DNA of 7,799 bases from Firmicutes bacterium UBA4874 (GCA_002399435.1 DHDO01000101.1:1-7799); one strand, 5' to 3'. Positions 1-6,373 are shown, counted from the stretch's first letter. A program made the numbers and translations. Notes: generated by a model from the letters alone, not told the origin.

Positions 1-326
1 GCTTTTGGAGTCTTTCGCAGTTTCAAGCCGAAAGCCATGTTGTCGTATACGGTCATATGGGGATACAAAGCATAGTTCTGAAACACCATTGCAATGTCCC
101 TGTCTTTGGGAGCAACATCATTCATCAGTTTGTCGCCAATGTACAACTCACCTTCGGTGATCTCTTCCAAACCGGCGACCATTCTCAGTGTAGTCGACTT
201 TCCACATCCAGAAGGACCAACTAAAACAATAAACTCTTTATCGGCTATGTCCAGGCTAAAATCACTGACTGCTGTAACGCCGCCTTCATAGACCTTATAG
301 ATGTTTTTAAGCGTAACACTTGACAT
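1..326 (-). CDS. ugpC: Sugar ABC transporter ATP-binding protein, MsmX/UgpC/MalK type (partial, 3' end outside window)
   Basis: This is the nucleotide-binding subunit of a CUT1-type carbohydrate importer; it hydrolyses ATP on the cytoplasmic face to drive sugar uptake by a membrane permease pair. The first 108 residues are visible. They start [16 protein letters not shown], carry a Walker [10 protein letters not shown] at residues 37-45 (Lys43), and a Q-loop in [14 protein letters not shown] with Gln83, a sequence very typical of the MalK/UgpC/MsmX subfamily. The signature LSGGQ, Walker B and the C-terminal regulatory/OB domain lie beyond position 1. The ATG at 324-326 follows a GGAGGGG Shine-Dalgarno (332-338) at about 7 nt spacing, so the start is secure. 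No permease or binding protein lies on this side, which fits the stand-alone multi-sugar ATPases (MsmX, MsmK) that serve several importers. The exact sugar cannot be told, and MsmX or MsmK would be equally valid names. Confidence 0.93.
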   Translation of the reverse strand, partial: MSSVTLKNIYKVYEGGVTAVSDFSLDIADKEFIVLVGPSGCGKSTTLRMVAGLEEITEGELYIGDKLMNDVAPKDRDIAMVFQNYALYPHMTVYDNMAFGLKLRKTPK

Positions 327-413
327 TAAAACCCCTCCATAATTGAATTTTTCGCACCTGTCGAGCACTCACATATCGCATTTGGCTTTTGTTCTCCCCT
401 TAATACTACCTTC

Positions 414-442
414 ATTATATCCGTACAAGCAGAATCTGGCTA
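414..442 (-). promoter_or_regulatory. Putative sigma-A promoter of the ABC ATPase gene
   Basis: Read on the minus strand, a perfect TATAAT (414-419) lies 17 bp downstream of TAGCCA (437-442), which matches TTGACA at four of six positions. The predicted transcript would start near 407 and have an untranslated leader of about 80 nt before the ATG at 326. No catabolite-response (cre) palindrome was seen near it. Confidence 0.5.
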
Positions 443-606
443 TAGCACTTCTTAACAAAAAATTTACACTTTGTTTTGAAAGGGTTGCATATAACATATC
501 CTTTATATATCCACATATGGAAATAAAATGCTTACTCCTTCTTCCGCATTTCCTGTTTCCTTTATTGAAAGAAATCATTCCTATTCAACGATTCATTTTT
601 GTATGA

Positions 607-636
607 TTGACAAAACAAGAGACCGGAAAACAGAAT
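607..636 (+). promoter_or_regulatory. Putative promoter of the SpoVB-family gene
   Basis: A perfect TTGACA -35 (607-612) is followed after 18 bp by CAGAAT (631-636), a -10 that matches TATAAT at four of six positions. Transcription would begin near 643, about 50-60 nt ahead of the coding start. The weak -10 makes this a tentative call. Confidence 0.35.
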
Positions 637-690
637 ACACTTCTAAAGGCACTCCGATCCGGAATAGAATGAAACAGACATATTACATTG

Positions 691-698
691 GGCGGTGG
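691..698 (+). promoter_or_regulatory. Shine-Dalgarno-like GGCGGTGG that bears on the spoVB start
   Basis: GGCGGTG differs by one base from the ideal GGAGGTG. It overlaps the first possible start (GTG at 695) but sits 9 nt upstream of an in-frame TTG at 707, which suggests translation may begin at the TTG. Confidence 0.4.
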
Positions 699-2269
699 CA
701 TTTACTTTGAAAATCAATAGGAAATCATTGCTTTATGGGACCCTGATACTGACAATCGCCAATTTAATAGTCCGGCTGCTGGGTTTCGTTTACCGCATTA
801 TACTCAGCCGATTGATGGGCCCTCAGGGGATGGGCCTTATGCAACTGGTTTTCCCTGTATACCATATTGCCATTACCCTGACGACAGCAGGCCTTCCCAT
901 TGCGATTTCCCGATTGGTATCTGCGAAAAAAGCCCGGGGAGATATTCAGGGAATCCGCCGTGTGGTAAAGACAACCCTTATGCTTGTTACAGGAATCTCC
1001 GTTGTGATTACCATTGCGGCGCTATGCAATCTGGATGGAATTGCCGAAAAGATTATCGGGGATGAGAGAGCAAAAAAGGCTCTTTTTGTTTTGTTTCCGT
1101 GCATCACCATCGTCGGGCTGGGGGCATCCCTGAAAGGATTTTTTTATGCCCTGAAGGATGTGCATCCCCCTGCTCTGGCGGAAATCATTGAGCAGCTGAC
1201 CAGAATGACCCTTGCGGTTTCCCTGCTCTGCCTGTTCGCTTCCAGCACGGATAACTCCACAAAAGTCGCGGTTACCATGCTGGGAACGGTCTTTGGCGAG
1301 CTGGCCAGCCTGTTGTTTCTGCACTACAAATATCATCGGACCACAAAGGAATTGTATTCTGCCAGGCAGTCCATCCGACCCGAACGTGATAAAATCCTTG
1401 GTACGATTCTGGCGATTGCCCTGCCAATCACCGCGACCCGGCTGATCAATTCCCTGATGAATGCCGTCAATTCCATCATGATCCCGCAGCGGCTCATCGC
1501 CGGCGGCATGCTCCGGGAAGAGGCAATCGGGATGTACGGCATCCTGTCCGGAATGGTCCTGCCCGTATTGTTCCTGCCTTCTGCCATAACCAGTGCCCTT
1601 ACCATAGTGATTATTCCGGACCTTTCAGAAAATCTGGCTCTGAAAAACTGGAAGGAGATCCGCAGCAAAGTATCCAAGGCAATGTTGATCACATGTCTGA
1701 CCGCCTTTCCATGCATGGCATTGGTTTCTTCCCTGGGAAGACCGATCGGAGAAATCCTGTATCGCCAGCCAATGGCAGGCACGCTTTTGGTTCCCATCTC
1801 CTACGCCATTGTATTTCATGCGATTTCGCATACCTGCAGCGGCATTCTGAACGGCCTGGGCAAGCAAAACCGGGGAGCCGTCCATTTTTTGATCGGAAAT
1901 ATAATCCAGATTCTCTGCAGCTTTTTCCTGTTAGCCAACCCGTCCATCCGGGTTTACGGCATCCTGATCGGAGTCTTCCTCAACAGTTGTATTGTCTGCA
2001 TCTGCAATCTCGTCACTGTCCTGAAAACAACCGAAATGCCGTTCCGCTTCCCGGACTGGGTTCTCAAACCCGGGGCTTCCGCACTTCTGATGGCATTTGT
2101 ATGCAGTGTTCTGCATAACCGTTTAGGCCGCCTTCACGTACCTGCCCTGACCAATCTGCTCCTGTCTGTTGTGGCCGGTTTTATTGTTTTTTTCCTTTCC
2201 CTTTGGCTCGTCAAAGGCCTGCCCCTGGATCTCCTGAAAAAGCCGAAAAAGAAGCCGGCAATGGAATAG
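695..2269 (+). CDS. spoVB: SpoVB-family polysaccharide/lipid-linked precursor flippase (MOP superfamily)
   Basis: This is an integral membrane transporter of the MATE-like MOP superfamily. Family members flip lipid-linked sugar precursors across the cytoplasmic membrane; SpoVB acts in spore-cortex peptidoglycan and relatives serve cell-wall or capsule synthesis. It is up to 524 residues long, close to the usual SpoVB length of about 520-550. The N-terminus shows the family hallmark GFVYRIILSRLMGPQGMGL (about residues 30-48) followed by a TTAGLPIAISRLV segment (about 63-75). The rest alternates hydrophobic spans with short charged loops, consistent with about 14 helices, and ends in a lysine-rich tail. 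The frame opens at GTG 695, but the TTG at 707 (codon 5) has better ribosome-binding spacing. The gene stands alone: it has its own candidate promoter and a terminator starting directly after the stop. A spore role is inferred from the family; close paralogues also occur in non-sporulating Bacillota. Confidence 0.88.
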   Translation: MAFTLKINRKSLLYGTLILTIANLIVRLLGFVYRIILSRLMGPQGMGLMQLVFPVYHIAITLTTAGLPIAISRLVSAKKARGDIQGIRRVVKTTLMLVTGISVVITIAALCNLDGIAEKIIGDERAKKALFVLFPCITIVGLGASLKGFFYALKDVHPPALAEIIEQLTRMTLAVSLLCLFASSTDNSTKVAVTMLGTVFGELASLLFLHYKYHRTTKELYSARQSIRPERDKILGTILAIALPITATRLINSLMNAVNSIMIPQRLIAGGMLREEAIGMYGILSGMVLPVLFLPSAITSALTIVIIPDLSENLALKNWKEIRSKVSKAMLITCLTAFPCMALVSSLGRPIGEILYRQPMAGTLLVPISYAIVFHAISHTCSGILNGLGKQNRGAVHFLIGNIIQILCSFFLLANPSIRVYGILIGVFLNSCIVCICNLVTVLKTTEMPFRFPDWVLKPGASALLMAFVCSVLHNRLGRLHVPALTNLLLSVVAGFIVFFLSLWLVKGLPLDLLKKPKKKPAME

Positions 2270-2312
2270 CAGCTCCGGCAGAGTATATGGCTTCTTACCG
2301 GAGCTGGTTTTT
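2270..2312 (+). terminator. Intrinsic terminator of the spoVB-family gene
   Basis: A perfect 9-bp stem, CAGCTCCGG (2270-2278) with CCGGAGCTG (2298-2306), is followed by GTTTTT. The left arm starts immediately after the TAG stop. The 19-nt loop can fold further (AGAG with TCTTCT). The minus strand lacks a T-run after the hairpin, so it should work only for the plus strand. Confidence 0.85.
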
Positions 2313-2338
2313 ATCGGCCGTCACAATAAAGACAGTAC

Positions 2339-2533
2339 CTACCTATTTGGCAGATCCAGTTTTACAAGTGCAGGTTTGGTTAGTCTATATATCAGGAATC
2401 CAGGCATCGTTCCAATTGTGTTCAGAATGATATCATCCACATCAACGACCCGATATCCGTACCCTATCAAATAAGAAATAAAGCCCTGCAGAAGTTCACT
2501 GTTCGGCGTTGAAATATAAAATTTAGTTGACAT
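2339..2533 (-). CDS. Small hypothetical protein (64 aa)
   Basis: I do not recognise this protein. From the ATG at 2531-2533 it begins MSTKFYISTPNSELLQGF, continues with a segment containing GYGYRVVDVDDII, and ends in a basic KLDLPNR tail. The composition is balanced, with no cysteines and no clear transmembrane helix or signal peptide, and it could fold as a small alpha/beta domain. The start is supported by AAAGGA (minus strand, about 2542-2547) with 8 nt spacing. The same frame extends 19 codons further upstream, but that start has no comparable binding site and would run through the opposing promoter. The gene converges with the spoVB-family gene and points away from the ATPase, with its start codon overlapping the -35 box of the ATPase promoter. 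A chance reading frame remains possible. Confidence 0.5.
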   Translation of the reverse strand: MSTKFYISTPNSELLQGFISYLIGYGYRVVDVDDIILNTIGTMPGFLIYRLTKPALVKLDLPNR

Positions 2534-2555
2534 TTCCTGTGTCCTTTCATATACT
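2527..2555 (+). promoter_or_regulatory. Near-consensus sigma-A promoter of the riboswitch-ATPase unit
   Basis: A perfect TTGACA (2527-2532) is followed, with the ideal 17-bp spacer, by TATACT (2550-2555), which has five of six consensus bases. Transcription should start near 2562. The strong promoter with a downstream attenuator fits control at the level of read-through rather than initiation. The first 40 nt of the RNA contain a small hairpin (CATTC 2583-2587 with GAATG 2593-2597) before the aptamer. Confidence 0.75.
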
Positions 2556-2578
2556 ATATGATAATCTCTTTGCACTGC

Positions 2579-2606
2579 ATTACATTCCATGAGAATGCGA
2601 AATCAA
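2579..2606 (-). promoter_or_regulatory. Possible promoter of the 64-aa gene
   Basis: On the minus strand TTGATT (2601-2606) is followed after 16 bp by TGTAAT (2579-2584), a -10 with five of six consensus bases. The transcript would start near 2572, about 40 nt before the ATG. It faces the ATPase promoter and lies inside that gene's transcribed leader. Confidence 0.35.
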
Positions 2607-2707
2607 CAGTACAAACTGAGCAGGCGATGCCGTATGGCATGGTGCCGGGCCGCCCAGCAAGCGGCAACAGATGAACGGTCAGCACATCTGTGGGACAGTG
2701 GTATGTT
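2605..2707 (+). promoter_or_regulatory. NiCo riboswitch aptamer (czcD motif; senses Ni2+/Co2+)
   Basis: The leader folds into a four-way junction. P1 pairs AACAgTAC (2605-2612) with GTATGTT (2701-2707), leaving one bulged base, plus ACTG (2615-2618) with CAGT (2696-2699). P2 pairs GGC (2623-2625) with GCC (2644-2646) and ATGCC (2627-2631) with GGCAT (2636-2640). P3 pairs GCCGC (2649-2653) with GCGGC (2661-2665). P4 pairs ACAGATG (2667-2673) with CATCTGT (2685-2691). The junction strands carry the segments I recall as conserved in NiCo RNAs: GAGCAGGC, GGTGCCGGGC, GCGGCAACAGA and TGTGGGACAG; guanines of the GGG strands coordinate the metal in the known structure. Members of this class sit before czcD-type exporters and P-type ATPases, as here. 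The match is from memory of the consensus, not from a covariance-model search. Confidence 0.9.
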
Positions 2708-2724
2708 CTGCAGGTGTGCTTTTT
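2681..2724 (+). terminator. Regulated intrinsic terminator (expression platform of the NiCo riboswitch)
   Basis: AGCACATCTGTGGGACA (2681-2697) pairs along all 17 positions with TGTTCTGCAGGTGTGCT (2704-2720), using four G-U pairs. The 6-nt loop is GTGGTA, and the hairpin is followed at once by TTTTT (2720-2724). Its 5' arm contains the 3' strand of aptamer helix P4 and part of P1, and its 3' arm contains the outer P1 strand. Aptamer and terminator therefore exclude each other: without metal the terminator forms, and with metal the aptamer holds and transcription continues. Confidence 0.88.
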
Positions 2725-2796
2725 CATATTCTGACAGAACAGCCGACTTTTGAAATGGAGTGCCATAGGAGAAATCTTTTACGCCAAAAGGCCATT

Positions 2797-2801
2797 GGAG
2801 G
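2797..2801 (+). promoter_or_regulatory. Shine-Dalgarno GGAGG fixing the ATPase start
   Basis: GGAGG lies 8 nt before the ATG at 2810-2812. It favours this ATG over the in-frame TTG at 2750, which would add 20 residues unlike any P-type ATPase N-terminus. Confidence 0.85.
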
Positions 2802-2809
2802 ATTCTTTT

Positions 2810-5338
2810 ATGACAAACACAACAAACCCTGTTGGAACAGGGGTAACCTCAGACGAAGCCAAACATCTTCAGGAGAAGTTTGGAAAAAACGAACTGGTAC
2901 CGCAAAAAAAGGATAACCTTCTCAAAAAGACACTGCACATTATCTTTGAGCCCATGTTCGTGCTGCTGTTGGCGGCAGCCACAATTTATTTTGTTCTCGG
3001 AGAAGCCCATGACGGAAGGATCATGCTTATTTTTGTAACCGGCATGATCACCATAGAGGTGGTTCAGGAATGGAAAACCGACAAAACCCTGAATGCCCTG
3101 AAAGATCTGTCCGAGCCCCGCATTGCCGTCATCCGTGATGGAAAGCAGCAAACCATAGCCAGTGCGGATCTGGTACCCGGCGACCTTATGATGATCCAGG
3201 AAGGAATAAAGGTTCCCGCCGACGGGGTGATCGTCAAATGTGCAGATCTCCGCATAGACGAGTCTTCCCTTACCGGAGAAGCCGAAAGCGTCTGGAAAAC
3301 CGCGGAAGGAGATGCCGAACCTTCGGGGGATTACTGGCGAAAGGACCGCTGTTACGCGGGAACACTGGTAAACCAGGGGTCCGCTGCCGTTCGGGTGACG
3401 AACATTGGTACAGGCACAGAGTATGGGAAAATCGGTAAAAGCGTAGCGGGTGCTCCACAGGAAGATACTCCGCTCCAGAAGCAGATAAACCATCTGGTCA
3501 AAACCTGCGCCGGCATTGCAGGCGGGCTGTTTATCCTGATTGGCATATTTACCTGGCGCAATCTCCCGGATCATGGTTTCCCGGACCGGCTGACAGAGAG
3601 TGTCCTGTCGGGCATTACTCTGGCCATGGCCATGATTCCGGAGGAATTCCCGGTTATCCTGACCGTGTTTCTTTCCATGGGCGCATGGCGGCTGGCGAAA
3701 AAACATTCCCTGGTGCGCAGGCTTCCCAGTGTGGAGACGCTGGGCGCCGTATCCGTACTTTGCGTGGATAAAACCGGAACCATTACCAAAAATCAAATGT
3801 CCGTTGAGGATATCTGGGTTGCAGCCGGCGACAGGCAGGGCCTGGTGGAAACCATGGGACTGGCCTGCGAGACCGAACCCTTTGATCCAATGGAAAAGGC
3901 AATGCTGTCCTATTGCGAAGACCAGGGTATTTCACGGAAACACCTCTTTGAGGAAAGCGGTTTTCTCACGGAATACTCCTTTACCAATGACCTGAAAATG
4001 ATGGGCCATGTCTGGCGTCATGAGGGAGAAATCCGAATCGCTGCCAAAGGCAGTCCCGAGCAGATTTTCACCGTCTGTGACCTTACCGGCGAACAAAAGG
4101 CGGAGGCTGGGCGGCAAAACACGGAGCTCTCCGGTCGGGGACTGCGGGTGATTGCGGTTGCCATGGCAAAGCCAGCCAGCGAAGCGGAGATTCCGGATGC
4201 CATTACCGACTGCCGGCTCACCCTGCTGGGACTGGTGGGCCTGGCCGATCCGCCGCGGGAAAATGTCCGGGCGGATATCGCAGTTTGTAACCAGGCTGGT
4301 ATCCGCGTCGTTATGATTACAGGCGACAGCGGCGCCACGGCTTCCGCCATTGCCGGAAAAATAGGGCTGCCTCACAGCGGCATCACCGTAACGGGCGACA
4401 AGCTCAGTGCCATGAGCGACGAGGATCTTCGGAAAGCCGTTCAAACGGTTTCCATCTTCTCCCGTGTGCTGCCGGAACATAAAATGCGCATTGTCAGGGC
4501 GTTCCGGGAGAACGGGGAGATCGTAGCCATGACCGGCGACGGAGTAAACGATGCGCCTGCCCTGAAATATGCCGATATCGGCATTGCCATGGGAAAACGC
4601 GGCAGCGAGGTGGCCAGGGAGGCCGCCGACCTCATCCTGATGGACGATAACTTTACCACCATTGTGGAGAGCGTACGGGATGGACGCCGTATCTTTGATA
4701 ATATCCGCAAGGCGGTGGGATATGTGTTTACGATTCATATTCCGATTGCTTTTGCTTCCCTGCTGGCGCCGCTGCTGAAGATTCCGCCTGCAGCACTGCC
4801 TCTGCTTCCGCTCCATATTGTGCTGCTGGAGATTCTGATCGATCCCACCTGCTCCATTGTACTGGAGCGCCAGCCGGCGGAAACGGACATCATGGAGCGA
4901 CGCCCCCGCGACCCGAAGAAAAAGTTGCTGACTCCCGGCTTGTTCCTCAAAAGTTCCCTGCAGGGTCTGTTCATATTCGCCGCCTCATTCAGCGCATATT
5001 TTTCCCTGCTGAAAGGAGATGTTTCCCGTGCGCCCGTAGCCCGCTCCATGGGGCTTGCCATCCTTATGCTGGCAAATCTGTTCCTGGTACAGGTCAACAG
5101 CTCCGACAGCGATCCCGCGTTCCGATCCATGCGGCGGCTTGCCGGAGACCGGGTGATGCAGGTGGCAAATACCGGAACTTTGCTGTTGCTGGCCCTTATC
5201 CTTTACTCGCCCCTTTCCGGCATCCTGAAGCTCTCCGCACTGTCCGCCCCCCTGCTGCTGGCCGCTGTGGGACTGGCTGCTGCTTCGGTTCTGTGGTATG
5301 ATCTGATCAAATATATTAAAAAACGGAATACAAAATAG
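2810..5338 (+). CDS. P2-like cation-translocating P-type ATPase, probable Ni2+/Co2+ exporter
   Basis: This 842-residue membrane pump couples ATP hydrolysis to cation export. In order it shows: an N-terminal cation-ATPase domain; M1-M2 (about 44-88); the actuator loop with TGEA (155-158, TGES in SERCA); M3-M4 with PEEFP (277-281); the phosphorylation site DKTGT with Asp320; KGSPE (413-417) in the nucleotide-binding domain; ITGD near 503-506; the hinge TGDGVNDAP (575-583); and six C-terminal helices, M5-M10. The start is set by GGAGG at 2797. M5 has AVGY where Ca2+ pumps have NVGE, and a histidine (His643, TIHIPIA); M6 reads LEILIDPTCS with Glu674 and Asp678. These changes place it in a PEEFP subgroup usually annotated only as cation-translocating ATPase. 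The NiCo riboswitch upstream makes Ni2+/Co2+ efflux the best substrate guess; Ca2+, Mn2+ or Fe2+ cannot be excluded. It is transcribed alone and ends at a convergent hairpin. Confidence 0.93.
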   Translation: MTNTTNPVGTGVTSDEAKHLQEKFGKNELVPQKKDNLLKKTLHIIFEPMFVLLLAAATIYFVLGEAHDGRIMLIFVTGMITIEVVQEWKTDKTLNALKDLSEPRIAVIRDGKQQTIASADLVPGDLMMIQEGIKVPADGVIVKCADLRIDESSLTGEAESVWKTAEGDAEPSGDYWRKDRCYAGTLVNQGSAAVRVTNIGTGTEYGKIGKSVAGAPQEDTPLQKQINHLVKTCAGIAGGLFILIGIFTWRNLPDHGFPDRLTESVLSGITLAMAMIPEEFPVILTVFLSMGAWRLAKKHSLVRRLPSVETLGAVSVLCVDKTGTITKNQMSVEDIWVAAGDRQGLVETMGLACETEPFDPMEKAMLSYCEDQGISRKHLFEESGFLTEYSFTNDLKMMGHVWRHEGEIRIAAKGSPEQIFTVCDLTGEQKAEAGRQNTELSGRGLRVIAVAMAKPASEAEIPDAITDCRLTLLGLVGLADPPRENVRADIAVCNQAGIRVVMITGDSGATASAIAGKIGLPHSGITVTGDKLSAMSDEDLRKAVQTVSIFSRVLPEHKMRIVRAFRENGEIVAMTGDGVNDAPALKYADIGIAMGKRGSEVAREAADLILMDDNFTTIVESVRDGRRIFDNIRKAVGYVFTIHIPIAFASLLAPLLKIPPAALPLLPLHIVLLEILIDPTCSIVLERQPAETDIMERRPRDPKKKLLTPGLFLKSSLQGLFIFAASFSAYFSLLKGDVSRAPVARSMGLAILMLANLFLVQVNSSDSDPAFRSMRRLAGDRVMQVANTGTLLLLALILYSPLSGILKLSALSAPLLLAAVGLAAASVLWYDLIKYIKKRNTK

Positions 5339-5361
5339 CGTTTTGAAAATGAGTATTAAAA

Positions 5362-5422
5362 GTCCGCCCGACCGAAAGGAATCCGGGCATCAAAGGTGCC
5401 TGGATTCCTTCAGACGGCGGAT
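5362..5422. terminator. Shared hairpin between the convergent ATPase and Na/Pi transporter genes
   Basis: A 14-bp inner stem (5376-5389 with 5397-5410, one G-U pair) has a 7-nt loop, and a 7-bp outer stem (GTCCGCC 5362-5368 with GGCGGAT 5416-5422) lies beyond small asymmetric bulges. On the minus strand the hairpin is followed by CTTTTAATA, an acceptable U-tract. On the plus strand only an interrupted T-run (GGTTTCCTTTCC) follows. It probably ends both transcripts, and the minus strand more efficiently. It overlaps the last codons of the transporter gene. Confidence 0.75.
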
Positions 5423-6373
5423 CGGTTTCCTTTCCGGAATGACACACTGAAGAAATCTCACATAATACTTTGAAATCGGCAGAAACAGCATGGCGCTCAG
5501 CACATTGAACATCGTGTGGGCATTTGCAATAAGGCGGCTGCTGTCCTGCCCCATCCAATGGGTCATAAACTGAACAAACCTGCAGAATTGAGACAAGAAA
5601 AGCCATGCCAGCAGAACGCCGGCAATATTGTAAATGGTATGGGCCCATGCGGCCCGCTTCCCCGCCGTGCTGGATTCCATACCGGCGATCTGGGCGATAA
5701 TACAACTCCCTATATTGTCTCCCAGGGTAAGCGCAACAGCGGAAGGAAACGGCAGCAATCCGCCGTTGAACAGCAATATGGTCATTCCGACCGTTGCACT
5801 GCTGCTCTGCACCAGCATGGTGATTACCAGACCGGCAAGCAGACACAGAAAGACGTTGTCTGAGTGAACCTGCAGCCATTGAACCAGAAAAGCATTGTTC
5901 TTCAGGATGTTTACGCTTTTATCCATCAGCTCCAATCCCGAAAACAACAAACCGATTCCTGCAAGTACACTGCCTGCCGTTCTGAACTTCCGCATCGGGC
6001 CAAAACTCAGAATACAGCCTGCTATCAGAATATACCGGGAATATTGGGTAATCTGAAAACTCATGAACTGAGCGGTAAACGTCGTCCCGATATTTGCGCC
6101 GTAAATGATGCCGACCGCGCTTTCCAGCTTCATGATGCCGGAATCCACAAAACCTATGGTCAGGATCGTTACCGCTGTACTGCTCTGTATCAGGCCGGTC
6201 AGCAGGATGCCGGTAAAAAAGGAAGTCCATTTGTTCCTTGAGAACGCACGCATGGCTTTCTCCAAAAGCTTCGAGTTTGCCTGCTCGAGAGTATTTCCCA
6301 TGGTGTTCACGCCGGTCACAATCAATAGGGATCCGACGACAAAATGGATCAGTACCTGTAAAATATCCAGCAT
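5390..6373 (-). CDS. Na/Pi cotransporter family membrane protein (YqeW-like, without PhoU domain)
   Basis: This 327-residue membrane protein belongs to the sodium-dependent phosphate transporter family (Na_Pi_cotrans). It has the internal duplication typical of the family: QSSTAVT (63-69) followed by GANIGTT (92-98), and QSSSATVG (189-196) followed by GDNIGS (218-223). A further pair of related motifs, AHTIYN (244-249) and AHTMFN (285-290), flanks the last helices. The C-terminal PhoU-like domain of longer (about 550-aa) relatives is absent, as in short members such as Bacillus YqeW. The ATG at 6371-6373 has GGAGG 5 nt upstream, so the start is secure. It follows pgi on the same strand after 89 nt in which I find no convincing terminator or promoter, so the two may share a transcript. 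Its stop codon lies in the loop of the downstream hairpin. Phosphate as substrate is inferred from the family. Confidence 0.9.
   Translation of the reverse strand: MLDILQVLIHFVVGSLLIVTGVNTMGNTLEQANSKLLEKAMRAFSRNKWTSFFTGILLTGLIQSSTAVTILTIGFVDSGIMKLESAVGIIYGANIGTTFTAQFMSFQITQYSRYILIAGCILSFGPMRKFRTAGSVLAGIGLLFSGLELMDKSVNILKNNAFLVQWLQVHSDNVFLCLLAGLVITMLVQSSSATVGMTILLFNGGLLPFPSAVALTLGDNIGSCIIAQIAGMESSTAGKRAAWAHTIYNIAGVLLAWLFLSQFCRFVQFMTHWMGQDSSRLIANAHTMFNVLSAMLFLPISKYYVRFLQCVIPERKPIRRLKESRHL

Larger units (their letters stand above)
327..694. other. AT-rich divergent intergenic region
   Basis: This 368-nt gap separates the minus-strand ABC ATPase from the plus-strand flippase. It is visibly richer in A and T than the flanking genes, with runs such as those at 455-470 and 505-530. 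It holds one candidate promoter for each direction. The short open frames inside (343-606, 369-578, 528-710) have no credible ribosome binding site and unnatural composition, so I see no gene here. A weak hairpin (TTCTA 642-646 with TAGAA, enclosing TCCG/CGGA) may sit in the leader of the flippase mRNA. Confidence 0.6.

Noticed and set aside
499..525. Repeated CATAT words and a short TCCA/TGGA palindrome as a possible operator
   Set aside because: The symmetry is only 4 bp in an AT-rich region, is not near a -10 in either direction, and is expected by chance.
2605..2724. yybP-ykoY manganese or M-box magnesium riboswitch
   Set aside because: Both classes can precede P-type ATPases or cation transporters, but this RNA is a four-way junction with the NiCo GGG strands, not the paired-loop docking fold of yybP-ykoY or the long M-box architecture.
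2554..2766. 70-codon minus-strand frame across the leader
   Set aside because: It is antisense to the riboswitch and terminator, whose base pairing explains the sequence.
2750..2809. Upstream TTG start adding 20 residues to the ATPase
   Set aside because: There is no Shine-Dalgarno before it, the added residues resemble no ATPase N-terminus, and the ATG at 2810 has GGAGG at ideal spacing.
2849..3796. 315-codon open frame on the minus strand
   Set aside because: It is antisense to the conserved P-type ATPase, is rich in His, Gln, Arg and Phe in a non-protein-like pattern, and has no ribosome binding site.
3932..4816. 294-codon open frame on the minus strand
   Set aside because: This is also a shadow of the ATPase; the plus frame carries all catalytic motifs across this interval.
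5316..5879. 187-codon minus-strand frame overlapping the Na/Pi transporter
   Set aside because: It is an out-of-frame reading of the transporter gene; only the other frame carries the QSSSA and GDNIGS motifs.
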